Shown here one piece after another: positions 25,946 to 33,914 of a stretch of DNA of 47,960 nucleotides (position 1 is the stretch's first letter; every line of letters begins with the position of its first letter). Source of the stretch: DYRG01 sp041161065 (GTDB lineage Bacteria; Pseudomonadota; Gammaproteobacteria; Beggiatoales; Beggiatoaceae). Both the position numbers and the translations under genes were made by a program. The notes under the pieces were generated by a model, which saw nothing but the letters and a program-made list of their open reading frames with translations, had not been told where the DNA came from and did not search any database. Where the stretch lies: positions 1 to 47,960 of the forward strand of contig JBEAVE010000026.1 of assembly GCA_041161065.1 (NCBI GenBank), written 5' to 3'.

Positions 25946-26503
25946 TTAAGGTTTCCTTGTTTTCAAGAAAAATAAAAATCCACTTAAACCAAAGAGATAG
26001 CCTAATCCACCGATAATATCATGCCAACGAATAGTGCGTTCATATTGATCAATTTTTTCTTTCAAAGGTTGTAATTCTCTTTGCAAAACAGTTGTAATAA
26101 TGTTGTCGAGATTTTTCTCATTGTTATTTGCACTATAATTGGGTTGAATCTGAAACTTGTTTTCTAAGGCTTGCTGTAATTGTTGCTCTAAACTATTTGT
26201 TTTAGATTGTGGAAAAATAACAACGGTTTCTGCACGATGTCCTTCTTCCGCCTGAACAACAATTTTATAGGTTTGTGGCTTTTCAATATTAAAATGAAAA
26301 CGTCCTTGCGCGTTCGTCAAAGATTTTTGAAGCACTAAATTATTTTGATCATATAAAATAACTTGCTCATTTTCTATCGGTGTTTGATCAGCATAATAAG
26401 CACGTCCTTCAATACGATTTTGTTGAACATCTGCAAACAGGTACAAACCATGCGCAAAGGTTTTAGTTGTAATGAAAATTAGGAGGATGAGAAATCGTTT
26501 CAT
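25946..26503 (-). CDS. Secreted, membrane-anchored Ni/Co uptake accessory protein (NikL-like)
   Basis: It has 185 residues with a signal peptide (cleavage about TFA|HGLYLF), which exposes an N-terminal His as in metal-uptake partners. A carboxypeptidase-regulatory-like beta domain follows (about 30-100, GRAYYADQTPIEN and GRFHFNIEKP). A helical linker then leads to a C-terminal transmembrane helix (GGLGYLFGLSGFLFFL) and a basic tail. The start overlaps the upstream gene's stop (ATGA) and cbiM follows after two bases. This matches NikL-type proteins of nickel ECF loci by layout; direct sequence proof is not possible here. Confidence 0.78.
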   Translation of the reverse strand: MKRFLILLIFITTKTFAHGLYLFADVQQNRIEGRAYYADQTPIENEQVILYDQNNLVLQKSLTNAQGRFHFNIEKPQTYKIVVQAEEGHRAETVVIFPQSKTNSLEQQLQQALENKFQIQPNYSANNNEKNLDNIITTVLQRELQPLKEKIDQYERTIRWHDIIGGLGYLFGLSGFLFFLKTRKP

Positions 26504-27180
26504 GGCTCAAAAAATACTAAATTAGTTACCCATGAATTTTCATCAGTTTCAACTTCTGCGGTTTTGAGTTTATGCTCAACAGTTACAAACTGCTTTCCTT
26601 TGTGTGTTAAAACAATTTTTGCAAAGCCTTGTTCATCCGTTTTAACCGAAGATTCTTTGCCTTGATCCGCTAAATCATAATACACTGAAACATTAGAAAG
26701 AGGATTTCCTTCAAATAACACTTGCACAACTAATTCATTATGCTCTTTCTTTTTAGGAACGATTTCTAATAATTGATTAATTGGAGAAAAAGTCATTTCT
26801 TCCCAACGTAAAACTGTTTTAGCAAATTTGTGTGCGTGGGTTGTTTTTTGAGGATTTGAAACCGCCGTTTTGGGTAAATTTAACCATTTTCCATCGGGTG
26901 ATTTACTCCAAAAACCGTTGTCAAAATAAAGCGTTATTAAAACGGGCTTTCCTTCAACGGTGAAATCAAGTTGGGTTTCTTGGGGTTTCAAATAAACCGG
27001 TAATAAACCTTTTGAAATAAAGGCTTTGATGTCTTTTACTTTGTCGGGAGAATAAGGTTCGACCGATTTTTGATGTCCGACTAACACGCTAAAGCCTTGA
27101 TTTTGCGGTTCAATCCACACATCGTGCGCATCAACATTGTGCATTAGAAACAAGAACAACATTAAAAAGTGCCGACTCAT
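26500..27180 (-). CDS. Periplasmic DUF4198 Ni/Co uptake accessory protein (NikK-like)
   Basis: It has 226 residues from the ATG at 27180, which has an AGGAT ribosome site; the longer frame begins with TTG at 27210. The signal peptide ends NVDA|HDVWIEPQ, leaving an N-terminal His. Family-like features are HDVWIEP, KPVLITLYFDNGFWSK and a C-terminal Ig-like domain with EGNPLSNVSVYYD. DUF4198 proteins accompany CbiM-type transporters and are thought to deliver metal in the periplasm. First gene of the operon. Confidence 0.82.
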   Translation of the reverse strand: MSRHFLMLFLFLMHNVDAHDVWIEPQNQGFSVLVGHQKSVEPYSPDKVKDIKAFISKGLLPVYLKPQETQLDFTVEGKPVLITLYFDNGFWSKSPDGKWLNLPKTAVSNPQKTTHAHKFAKTVLRWEEMTFSPINQLLEIVPKKKEHNELVVQVLFEGNPLSNVSVYYDLADQGKESSVKTDEQGFAKIVLTHKGKQFVTVEHKLKTAEVETDENSWVTNLVFFEP

Positions 27181-27212
27181 TTTGAAATATCCTTCGTGTG
27201 AAAATTTCAAAA

Positions 27213-27241
27213 ATCATAACACTAGATAAAATATTCCGCAA
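27213..27241 (-). promoter_or_regulatory. Promoter of the Ni/Co uptake operon
   Basis: On the minus strand TTGCGG (27236-27241), a 17-base spacer and TATGAT (27213-27218), the latter preceded by TGT as an extended -10. The distance to the ATG at 27180 is about 32 bases. No clear NikR palindrome is seen. Confidence 0.65.
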
Positions 27242-27286
27242 CTTGTTCCTTTATTTCTTATGCTTTTATTTCTTTGTAAGAAATGC

Positions 27287-27802
27287 TCACAAATGTAACA
27301 TTCTCAAATAAGGATCATCTTCTGATTCATTCCAAAGCATTTCAAATGTTTTACGTAATTCACGCGCACTTACACCATCGTGAAAATTACTAAAAGCCTT
27401 GAAACTATCACGATACGGGCGATGCCAGAAACCGTTTATATCTGCAATTAAAAAGGTTTCTGGAAAGGTTCGATGGGTTTCTGCGGGACGGCGCATGACA
27501 AATACCGACGAAAGACGGCGACCTAATGTTAAAATGCAATGTCCACGCAGAGCAACTTGCTGGGGTTCTTGAATTAAAAGACGGATTTGTAAATGTCGCC
27601 CACCTATTAGAGCAAGTTCCTCAAAAATAGCTAAGGTTTGTTCATTATTATAAAAAGCGGGATCAAAATCATGTGTTAAAATGTCTAATTGGCGGGTTGT
27701 TTGGCGAATTAATGATTGCAAAATAGCTCGATGTTCATCGGGATCGGTGCACAGTAACAGTTCCTCAGTTTCTCCCAAAACATATTGTTCAAAATTGCTC
27801 AT
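27287..27802 (-). CDS. Conserved hypothetical protein downstream of scpB
   Basis: It has 171 residues from the ATG at 27802 (MSNFEQYV), overlapping scpB by 14 bases; the in-frame ATG at 27829 is less likely. It is soluble, without signal peptide. LDILTHDFDPAFYNN near residue 38 and a later HRPYRDSFKAFSNF resemble the degenerate phospholipase D-like fold of DUF7931 proteins, but the catalytic HxKxxxxD is absent. Its role is unknown; operon position links it to chromosome segregation or LPS heptose genes only by neighbourhood. Confidence 0.7.
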   Translation of the reverse strand: MSNFEQYVLGETEELLLCTDPDEHRAILQSLIRQTTRQLDILTHDFDPAFYNNEQTLAIFEELALIGGRHLQIRLLIQEPQQVALRGHCILTLGRRLSSVFVMRRPAETHRTFPETFLIADINGFWHRPYRDSFKAFSNFHDGVSARELRKTFEMLWNESEDDPYLRMLHL

Positions 27803-28379
27803 GATCCTTTTCTCGCAAAGCCAACGCATTTTCCTTTAATTTTTCTAATGAAGGCAAATCCTCTAAATTCTTCAATCCAAAATGATCTAAAAAAGCCGCA
27901 GTTGTTCCATATAATCGAGGACGACCTGCTGTGTTGCGCTGCCCAACTATTTTAATCCATTCAAAATCCAATAATGTTTTCATAATTTGAACATTAACAC
28001 TAACCCCACGAACTTGCTCAATTTCACTGCGTGTAATGGGTTGGCGGTAAGCAATTAAAACCAGCGTTTCTAATAACGCACGGCTATAACGAGTGGGACG
28101 TTCTGTCCATAATTTAGATACTTGCGGCGCAACTTCTAATTTAACTTGAAATCTAAAGCCGCTTGCAACTTCTTTTAATTCAACGCCCCGTTCTTCTATG
28201 CAAGTTTGTGCAATCTCATGCAATACAGTCATGATGTCTATTTTGAGTTGTTGCACATTTGTTGCAGAAACCTCATTCGTGTTAATCCACAAATCCGCTA
28301 ATTCTTGAATGCTCAACGGTTTTCCTGCCGCTAATAAAGCCGCTTCTACCATTTTTTTGAGTAAAAAAACATTCAACAT
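27789..28379 (-). CDS. scpB: Segregation and condensation protein B
   Basis: ScpB is the winged-helix kite subunit of the SMC-ScpAB complex. It has 196 residues. VEAALLAAGKPLSIQELADL at the N-terminus forms the first winged helix, and ALLETLVLIAYRQPITRSEIE with TAGRPRLYGTTAAFLDHFGL are strong family motifs. scpA is not adjacent. It lies 10 bases after hldD. Confidence 0.95.
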   Translation of the reverse strand: MLNVFLLKKMVEAALLAAGKPLSIQELADLWINTNEVSATNVQQLKIDIMTVLHEIAQTCIEERGVELKEVASGFRFQVKLEVAPQVSKLWTERPTRYSRALLETLVLIAYRQPITRSEIEQVRGVSVNVQIMKTLLDFEWIKIVGQRNTAGRPRLYGTTAAFLDHFGLKNLEDLPSLEKLKENALALREKDHEQF

Positions 28380-28389
28380 AATGAGACGC

Positions 28390-29337
28390 TTAACGGTTGA
28401 GTTGATCTAAATACAAATTAACACCTGTTTGCACATCTTTAAAAGGTTGTGAATAACCTGCTTTCAATAACGCTTTCATATCGGCTTGTGTAAAACTTTG
28501 ATAGCTGCCTTTCAAATGATCTGGAAAAGGGATATATTCTATTTCTCCAGAACCATGCCAATCTAATACTGCACGAGCCACTTCATTAAAGGTTTGACTG
28601 CGCCCTGTTCCTACATTAAAAATACCGCTTACTTGAGGATTTTCAAATAACCATAAATTAACATCGACCGCGTCTTTTACATAAATAAAATCACGACGTT
28701 GCTCACCATTTTCATATCCATCACAACCCTCAAAAAGTTTCACTTTGTTACTGATTTTAAGTTGATGATTGAAATGAAATGCAACGCTTGCCATATTTAC
28801 TTTATGGGTTTCTCGTTCTCCATACACGTTGAAATAACGCAATCCTACCACTTGGCTTTCTAAATCAGGATCAGACAATTGCTGCCGCACATATTGATCA
28901 AATAAAAACTTTGAATACGCATACATATTTATCGGCTTTTCATATTGCAATTCCTCTTTGAAAACCGTGCCATTTCCATACACAGAAGCACTCGATGCAT
29001 AAATAAAAGGAATACCGCGTTTCAAACAAAAATGTAAGAGCAATTTGGAATACTCATAATTGTTTTGCATAATGTAATGTCCGTCCCATTCGGTGGTGGT
29101 CGAACAAGCACCCAAATGAAATAACGTTGTAATCCGTTTCTTTAAGGATTTGTTTTGAAGTTGCTCAAAAAAATCGTTTTTATCGCAATAGTCGGCAATT
29201 TGGCAATCGACTAAGTTTCTAAACTTTATACCGTTCTTTAAATTATCGACCACTAAAATATCATTGTAGCCTTTTTGATTTAAGGCTTTAATTAAGTTAC
29301 TTCCAATAAAACCTGCGCCACCTGTTACAACAATCAT
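28390..29337 (-). CDS. hldD: ADP-L-glycero-D-manno-heptose 6-epimerase
   Basis: HldD is an NADP-dependent SDR epimerase making the L,D-heptose donor for LPS inner core. From the ATG at 29337 it has 315 residues, starting MIVVTGGAGFIGSNL; the longer frame from 29424 adds a foreign N-terminus and overlaps hldE. Motifs are FHLGACSTTTEWDG and catalytic Y-x3-K in YAYSKFLFDQ. The start overlaps the hldE stop (ATGA). Confidence 0.97.
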   Translation of the reverse strand: MIVVTGGAGFIGSNLIKALNQKGYNDILVVDNLKNGIKFRNLVDCQIADYCDKNDFFEQLQNKSLKKRITTLFHLGACSTTTEWDGHYIMQNNYEYSKLLLHFCLKRGIPFIYASSASVYGNGTVFKEELQYEKPINMYAYSKFLFDQYVRQQLSDPDLESQVVGLRYFNVYGERETHKVNMASVAFHFNHQLKISNKVKLFEGCDGYENGEQRRDFIYVKDAVDVNLWLFENPQVSGIFNVGTGRSQTFNEVARAVLDWHGSGEIEYIPFPDHLKGSYQSFTQADMKALLKAGYSQPFKDVQTGVNLYLDQLNR

Positions 29338-30746
29338 TGCTTCATCCTTTCTATGAGTTGAGTGGTTGAAAAACCATCTAAGAAATCTAATACTTTTACT
29401 TGTCCGCCCATTTCTAAAACGCACTGATGTCCAGCAATTTGAGAAACGTGATAATCGCCTCCTTTTACTAAAATGTTGGGTAAGATTTTACAAATCAATC
29501 GTTCGGGAGTTTCTTCAGAAAAAGGAACAACCCAATCCACACATTCTAATGCGCTTAAAACCGCCATTCTTTGATCTAACACATTGATTGGACGATCTTT
29601 TCCTTTCAATCCTTTAACTGACGCATCATCATTAACTGCAACAATCAACCGATCACCCAGTTGTTTGGCTTGTTTCAAATATTGAATATGCCCTGCGTGT
29701 AAAATATCAAAACACCCGTTTGTCATTACGATAGTTTCACCGCGTTGTTTCGCAATTTGTACAGCATTAAATAACATATTTTCCTCTAAAATACCATTAT
29801 CTTGATGCGATGTATGTAATGCGTATTCTAATTCAGCAGGAGAAATACTGACTGCGCCCAATTTGCTCACCGTTAAACCCGCTGCAAGGTTTGCTAGTGT
29901 AACAGCGTTTCTCCAATTTTGTTTAGCCGCTAACATTGCTGATAAAACCCCAATGACAGTATCGCCAGCTCCCGTCACATCAAATACTTCACGAGCGCGG
30001 GTTGGTAAGTGCAAAGGTTTCTCTGGTGGACAAATCAATGTCATACCTTGTTCACTGCGGGTAATTAGAAGAGCTTGTAATGCAAGTTGCTCACGAAGTT
30101 GTTCTGCTTTTTCGAGCAATTGTTCTTCATTTTTCCAATCCCCTGCAACCGCTTCAAATTCACTCAAATTAGGGGTAATAATAGTCGCGCCATAATATTT
30201 TTTGAAATCACTTCCTTTCGGATCAACTAAAATCGGTTTATTATATTTTTTAGCTAATTCAATAAGTTGAGGCGTTTGATGCAAAGTACCTTTTCCGTAA
30301 TCAGACAACACAACCACATCAATAGTTGGGAGATATTTTTCAAAAGTGGATAAAATATCTACGCTATCTAGTTGATTTTCTTCAAAATCTAGACGGATTA
30401 ATTGCTGATGACGGCTTAACACGCGCAATTTGGTAATAGTGGGTATATTTTTCAATATAACGAAATCGCAGGCAATTTGTTGATCGGCGAGCAATTGGCG
30501 CAATGTGTGAGCGGCTTCATCTTGTCCGACCGCGCCGATAAGCCTCGTTTTAACGCCTAAGGCACTGATATTTAAGGCAACATTCGCCGCCCCACCCGCG
30601 CGGGCTTGTTGTTGTTGGACGCGCACAATTGGCACAGGTGCTTCGGGGGAAATTCGAGAAGTTGTGCCATGCCAATAACGGTCTAACATGACATCGCCGA
30701 CCACTAAAATTCGACAATCTTTGAAATCTGGCAGAGTTAAACGCAT
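29334..30746 (-). CDS. hldE: Bifunctional heptose 7-phosphate kinase / heptose 1-phosphate adenylyltransferase
   Basis: HldE has two domains of the ADP-heptose pathway. Its 470 residues comprise a PfkB-like kinase (about 1-320, VGDVMLDRYWHGTTSRISPE, DVTGAGDTVIGVL) and a C-terminal nucleotidyltransferase (about 340-470, TNGCFDILHAGH with the HxGH motif). It is directly followed by hldD. It shows the organism makes a heptose-containing LPS core. Confidence 0.97.
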   Translation of the reverse strand: MRLTLPDFKDCRILVVGDVMLDRYWHGTTSRISPEAPVPIVRVQQQQARAGGAANVALNISALGVKTRLIGAVGQDEAAHTLRQLLADQQIACDFVILKNIPTITKLRVLSRHQQLIRLDFEENQLDSVDILSTFEKYLPTIDVVVLSDYGKGTLHQTPQLIELAKKYNKPILVDPKGSDFKKYYGATIITPNLSEFEAVAGDWKNEEQLLEKAEQLREQLALQALLITRSEQGMTLICPPEKPLHLPTRAREVFDVTGAGDTVIGVLSAMLAAKQNWRNAVTLANLAAGLTVSKLGAVSISPAELEYALHTSHQDNGILEENMLFNAVQIAKQRGETIVMTNGCFDILHAGHIQYLKQAKQLGDRLIVAVNDDASVKGLKGKDRPINVLDQRMAVLSALECVDWVVPFSEETPERLICKILPNILVKGGDYHVSQIAGHQCVLEMGGQVKVLDFLDGFSTTQLIERMKQ

Positions 30747-30788
30747 TTGAAATGAATAAGTTAGATTAAATTAGGGCATTGAAAAATA

Positions 30789-31421
30789 TCAATGAGTTTG
30801 CGCATTTTGCCATAATTGCGTAAATTTTTGGTAAGTTTGTTGTAAGGCTTGATAATTTTCAGGATTGGGGTTGTGCCAAACCAACTGTTGCCGCCATTGA
30901 TAGGCTTCATTTAGGCTATCCCACGCCGCTTGAAATTGTTTAAGTTGTTGTTGTACATCGGATAATTCTTCTAAAATGCGGACAAGTTGCTGTTTCAAAA
31001 TAATGCTATCCTGTTTGACGAGAGCTTCGCGCAGTAGTTTATAGGCTTGTTGCCAATGATTGGCGGCTTGTTCTAATTGGTTGTTTTTGAAATAAAAATC
31101 GGCAATATAGTGGAGCGTTTCGGCGGCGACGGGCGCATCGTGGCGTTGAAGCGCGACATCGAGAGCCGTCTGCCATTTCCACAGCGGATCGCTTTGATCG
31201 GGCGGACTTTCGGCAGATTGCGCGGACACGTCGGGCAATTTTGACGACGGCGCGGGCGGATCAGACGGCACGGACGCTAACGGCGGCGGCGGTGAATAAT
31301 TAAACAACCCCCAACCCGACAAACCACCCGCCAACACAACCACCACCCAAAACCAAGCCTTATTAACTAACTTTTGGGATTTGTACGGGGGATTTGAAAT
31401 AGAGGAAGAACTGGTCGCCAT
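30789..31421 (-). CDS. Single-pass membrane protein with proline-rich linker and TPR-like helices
   Basis: No family is recognised. It has 210 residues. A short cytoplasmic N-terminus precedes one transmembrane helix (about 22-42, AWFWVVVVLAGGLSGWGLF), then a Pro/Ser-rich linker (about 45-80) and a helical, Gln-rich C-terminal region. There the spacing (ALVKQDSI, AWDSLNEAYQWRQQL, NPENYQAL) resembles TPR units. A GGAGG ribosome site lies five bases before the ATG. It starts nine bases after the bilin-reductase homologue on the same strand, so the pair is probably one transcript. It may be an anchoring or scaffold partner of that protein; this is inference. Confidence 0.75.
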   Translation of the reverse strand: MATSSSSISNPPYKSQKLVNKAWFWVVVVLAGGLSGWGLFNYSPPPPLASVPSDPPAPSSKLPDVSAQSAESPPDQSDPLWKWQTALDVALQRHDAPVAAETLHYIADFYFKNNQLEQAANHWQQAYKLLREALVKQDSIILKQQLVRILEELSDVQQQLKQFQAAWDSLNEAYQWRQQLVWHNPNPENYQALQQTYQKFTQLWQNAQTH

Positions 31422-31430
31422 AAAACCTCC

Positions 31431-32111
31431 TTACGCATAGAAATAGTTGAGGAAATGTTCCGCCCATTCCGCACCAAAATTGATTTGTAAAAATTTCAAG
31501 CCAGAACTATGCAATCGATGAAAATCTTTATAAAATTGTAATTGCTGATCGTGTTGTTTATGATAAGAACTATCGAGCAACATCGCCTGCGGAATCCATT
31601 GTCCAAATTGTTTTGCAACGTCGACATAAGCATGACACAAACGTTGGGTTTCTGCCCAGTTTTGTGGACGGCAAAAAATATCGTGCGCCGAACGACATTG
31701 TTGATACCAATCGGGCATCGGGGTTTCTTTGAGCAAATCCTGAACCGTTGAACGCGATTGTTGATAAGCCATTAACATAGAAACTTCGGTAGGCATATCG
31801 ATAAGAAAAGGCATATCTATAATCATAATTTGGGGTTGCTGCGTGAGAACAACCGCTTGTAATGCTAGAATTGGCAGTTGATAAGAACAATGGGGGAAGA
31901 AAAAAGCATTCACGACCTCCATTTTAGGCGTTTGAATACAAACCCTTCGATATTGTCCCCATGCACCAATTTGCCAGATTTCACAAATCAATTGTAACGA
32001 TTTCTCAGAAACCTGCGCGTGGGCGTAATGATGGGGTATTTTTAGGCGTTGCGCGCGGGGTAAATAATTATTTGGCGGATACATTTCCCATAACCATTGC
32101 ACGATAGACAT
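31431..32111 (-). CDS. Ferredoxin-dependent bilin reductase homologue (PcyA/HY2 superfamily), diverged active site
   Basis: FDBRs reduce biliverdin to phycobilins with electrons from ferredoxin. From the ATG at 32111 this protein has 226 residues, within family size; the frame from 32186 is an N-terminal overrun. The fit to PcyA spans the length: MEVVNAFFFP-(x)4-YQLPI against the PcyA beta-sheet, MIIDMPFL, PMPDWYQQC with FCRP (PcyA PPWGE...FIRP), and the C-terminal FGAEWAEHF against PcyA FGEAWAERY. By eye, PcyA His88 aligns with N68, as in several non-PcyA FDBRs. The near-universal Asp105 is Q85, and the C-terminal Asp is in an S202-S203 stretch. It may do altered chemistry or only bind bilin. 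It is divergent from the heme oxygenase and ferredoxin operon. Confidence 0.8.
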   Translation of the reverse strand: MSIVQWLWEMYPPNNYLPRAQRLKIPHHYAHAQVSEKSLQLICEIWQIGAWGQYRRVCIQTPKMEVVNAFFFPHCSYQLPILALQAVVLTQQPQIMIIDMPFLIDMPTEVSMLMAYQQSRSTVQDLLKETPMPDWYQQCRSAHDIFCRPQNWAETQRLCHAYVDVAKQFGQWIPQAMLLDSSYHKQHDQQLQFYKDFHRLHSSGLKFLQINFGAEWAEHFLNYFYA

Positions 32112-32177
32112 TCTGCACACCTGCGAAATTTGCGTTAAAATAGACCCATGAAATAGATTTCTACGACGAGATGATTT
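32112..32177. promoter_or_regulatory. Divergent intergenic region between the bilin reductase homologue and the bilin operon
   Basis: Only 66 bases separate the two starts, so their promoters must overlap and are probably co-regulated. A weak plus-strand pair TTGCGT (32129-32134), an 18-base spacer and TAGATT is possible. No clear operator palindrome is seen. Confidence 0.4.
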
Positions 32178-33305
32178 ATGGAACAAACAGGTAAAGATTC
32201 GCTGTTAATTATCGATGATATGCCACATCATTTGAAATTATTACAACATTATTTGCAACAATATGATTTCAAAGTGTATCTTGCAGACAGCGGACAAATG
32301 GCATTAGAAATGTTGGATAACGACACCTTTAATCCCGATTTAATTTTATTAGACGCGATCATGCCAGAAATGGACGGTTATGAGGTTTGTCGGCGGCTCA
32401 AAGTGCACGATAAAACCCGCGATATTCCCGTTATTTTTATGACTTCATTGTGGGAAATTCAAGACAAAATGTCGGCTTTTTCGGTCGGCGCGTCGGATTT
32501 TTTGCCTAAACCCTTTCCGCCCGAAGAACTTATCGCCCGCATGACCGTCCATTTGGAACTTAACAAAACAAAACGCCGCCTGAATCAAGAAATTACAACA
32601 AGAAACCTTAATTATCAACGCCTTATTTCATTAGGTCAAGAATTAGAAATAACCGCCCAATGGGTCGGACAACGTTTGCAACAACAATTTCAACAATTAC
32701 AACCAACTCTTGCAAATTTATTAGCCTCTAAAAAACCACAATACAATGAAATTAAACAACTTTTCAAATCCGCTGAGTCTAAAATTGACGATATTCTGTT
32801 CATTGCAAATTCTAATACGTCTGCCTTAGAAAAACAACGCTTAAATACGCAAGAAATTGTACAATCAATTCTTACACCACTTAAAACAAAATATCCTCAA
32901 CTTAAAGTGAATTTTCCAGACACTTGGATTGATGCAGAAGGGGCTTTTATTTGGGTAAAGAAAATCTGGGAAATTTTGATCGATTTTAGCCTTCGTCAAG
33001 CGGGTAAAAATGTCCAACTTACTATCAATAATGAATTATTTGATAGCACGGTGCGATTTTCTCTCAAAAATAATGGAACAGCATTGAACAAATCACAAAT
33101 CGCTGCCTTATTAAATTACCGCGAAAAAACCAAAGAAACAGAAATGGACAATGAACTATTTTTAATACGTTATTTAGTTGAAAAATGCGGCGGCGAATTT
33201 AGCATAGAAAACAGAGGATTAATTGGCAATACTTTTTATTTCACATTGCCCGCCGCTTTGGATTTTGGAAATACCTACAATCGTTATTTGAGTTTATCTG
33301 TATGA
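32178..33305 (+). CDS. Receiver protein with degenerate histidine-kinase-like C-terminus
   Basis: It has 375 residues and is soluble. The receiver (about 7-127) is intact: D13-D14, phospho-acceptor D59 in LILLDAIMP, T89 and K111. Then comes a long helical region where a HisKA would lie, but no H-box is recognisable. The ATPase-like part lacks the N-box Asn pattern (WEILIDFSLRQAG takes its place) and the glycine boxes, ending in GGEFSIENRGLIGNTFYF. It is probably a phospho-controlled scaffold or pseudo-kinase. It is similar in layout to the active hybrid at 4337-5404, so may derive from such a protein. It leads the bilin operon, and its stop overlaps the heme oxygenase start. Confidence 0.85.
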   Translation: MEQTGKDSLLIIDDMPHHLKLLQHYLQQYDFKVYLADSGQMALEMLDNDTFNPDLILLDAIMPEMDGYEVCRRLKVHDKTRDIPVIFMTSLWEIQDKMSAFSVGASDFLPKPFPPEELIARMTVHLELNKTKRRLNQEITTRNLNYQRLISLGQELEITAQWVGQRLQQQFQQLQPTLANLLASKKPQYNEIKQLFKSAESKIDDILFIANSNTSALEKQRLNTQEIVQSILTPLKTKYPQLKVNFPDTWIDAEGAFIWVKKIWEILIDFSLRQAGKNVQLTINNELFDSTVRFSLKNNGTALNKSQIAALLNYREKTKETEMDNELFLIRYLVEKCGGEFSIENRGLIGNTFYFTLPAALDFGNTYNRYLSLSV

Positions 33306-33910
33306 AATCACTTTCTGAACAACTAAAAGTTGCGACATGGTTGCAGCATGAAAAATTAGAACAACTTCCTTTTGGTTTTTATTTGAAAAATGGTACATTA
33401 CCTCTGGTAGGTTATATTTCACAATTGCAAGCCTATTATCTAATTTACCACACATTAGAAGAGGTTTGTCGCTCGTGTGAACAGCCTCCTATTTCTTTAT
33501 TATGGGAAGAAACTCTCGTCAAAACACCCCTATTAAAAGCCGATTTGAAAGCATTAGATGCAAGTTGTATGGAAGAAATGCCCGCCACTCAACCTTTAGT
33601 TAATTTTATTTCTCGCGCTTCCTCTATTGAATTAGCGGGAATTTTATATGTTTTTGAGGGTTCAACAATGGGAGCAATTGCAATGTATCCAACGATTTGT
33701 CGAGCGTATCAATTACAAGAACAAGGGGTGCAATTTTTTTATGGCTATGGAAAACAAACTTATTATCATTGGAAGGCTTTTAAAAATCGCTTTGACGAGG
33801 TTCTAAAAAAAGATATAATGGCTCAACAACAAGTGATTGCTAGTGCGCAAACAACTTTTGAAGAAGTCGCGGTACTTTTTACCTCTTTATGGGATAACAT
33901 TCGGCGTTAA
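33302..33910 (+). CDS. Biliverdin-producing heme oxygenase
   Basis: This enzyme opens heme to biliverdin, CO and iron using ferredoxin-type electrons. It has 202 residues, all helical. The proximal His is H16 in ATWLQHEKLEQLPF; the distal-helix glycine motif is G120-S-T-M-G124 in YVFEGSTMGA. PF01126-type bacterial heme oxygenases (HmuO, BphO) share this layout. It overlaps the receiver gene (ATGA) and is followed after four bases by the giant protein. With a ferredoxin and a bilin reductase homologue nearby, the product is most likely a bilin precursor rather than just iron from heme. Confidence 0.9.
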   Translation: MKSLSEQLKVATWLQHEKLEQLPFGFYLKNGTLPLVGYISQLQAYYLIYHTLEEVCRSCEQPPISLLWEETLVKTPLLKADLKALDASCMEEMPATQPLVNFISRASSIELAGILYVFEGSTMGAIAMYPTICRAYQLQEQGVQFFYGYGKQTYYHWKAFKNRFDEVLKKDIMAQQQVIASAQTTFEEVAVLFTSLWDNIRR

Positions 33911-33914
33911 TACA

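Noticed and set aside
33837..33914. Longer N-terminus for the giant protein
   Set aside because: It would overlap the heme oxygenase reading frame by more than 70 bases and starts with a weak codon context. The ATG at 33915 directly follows the stop.
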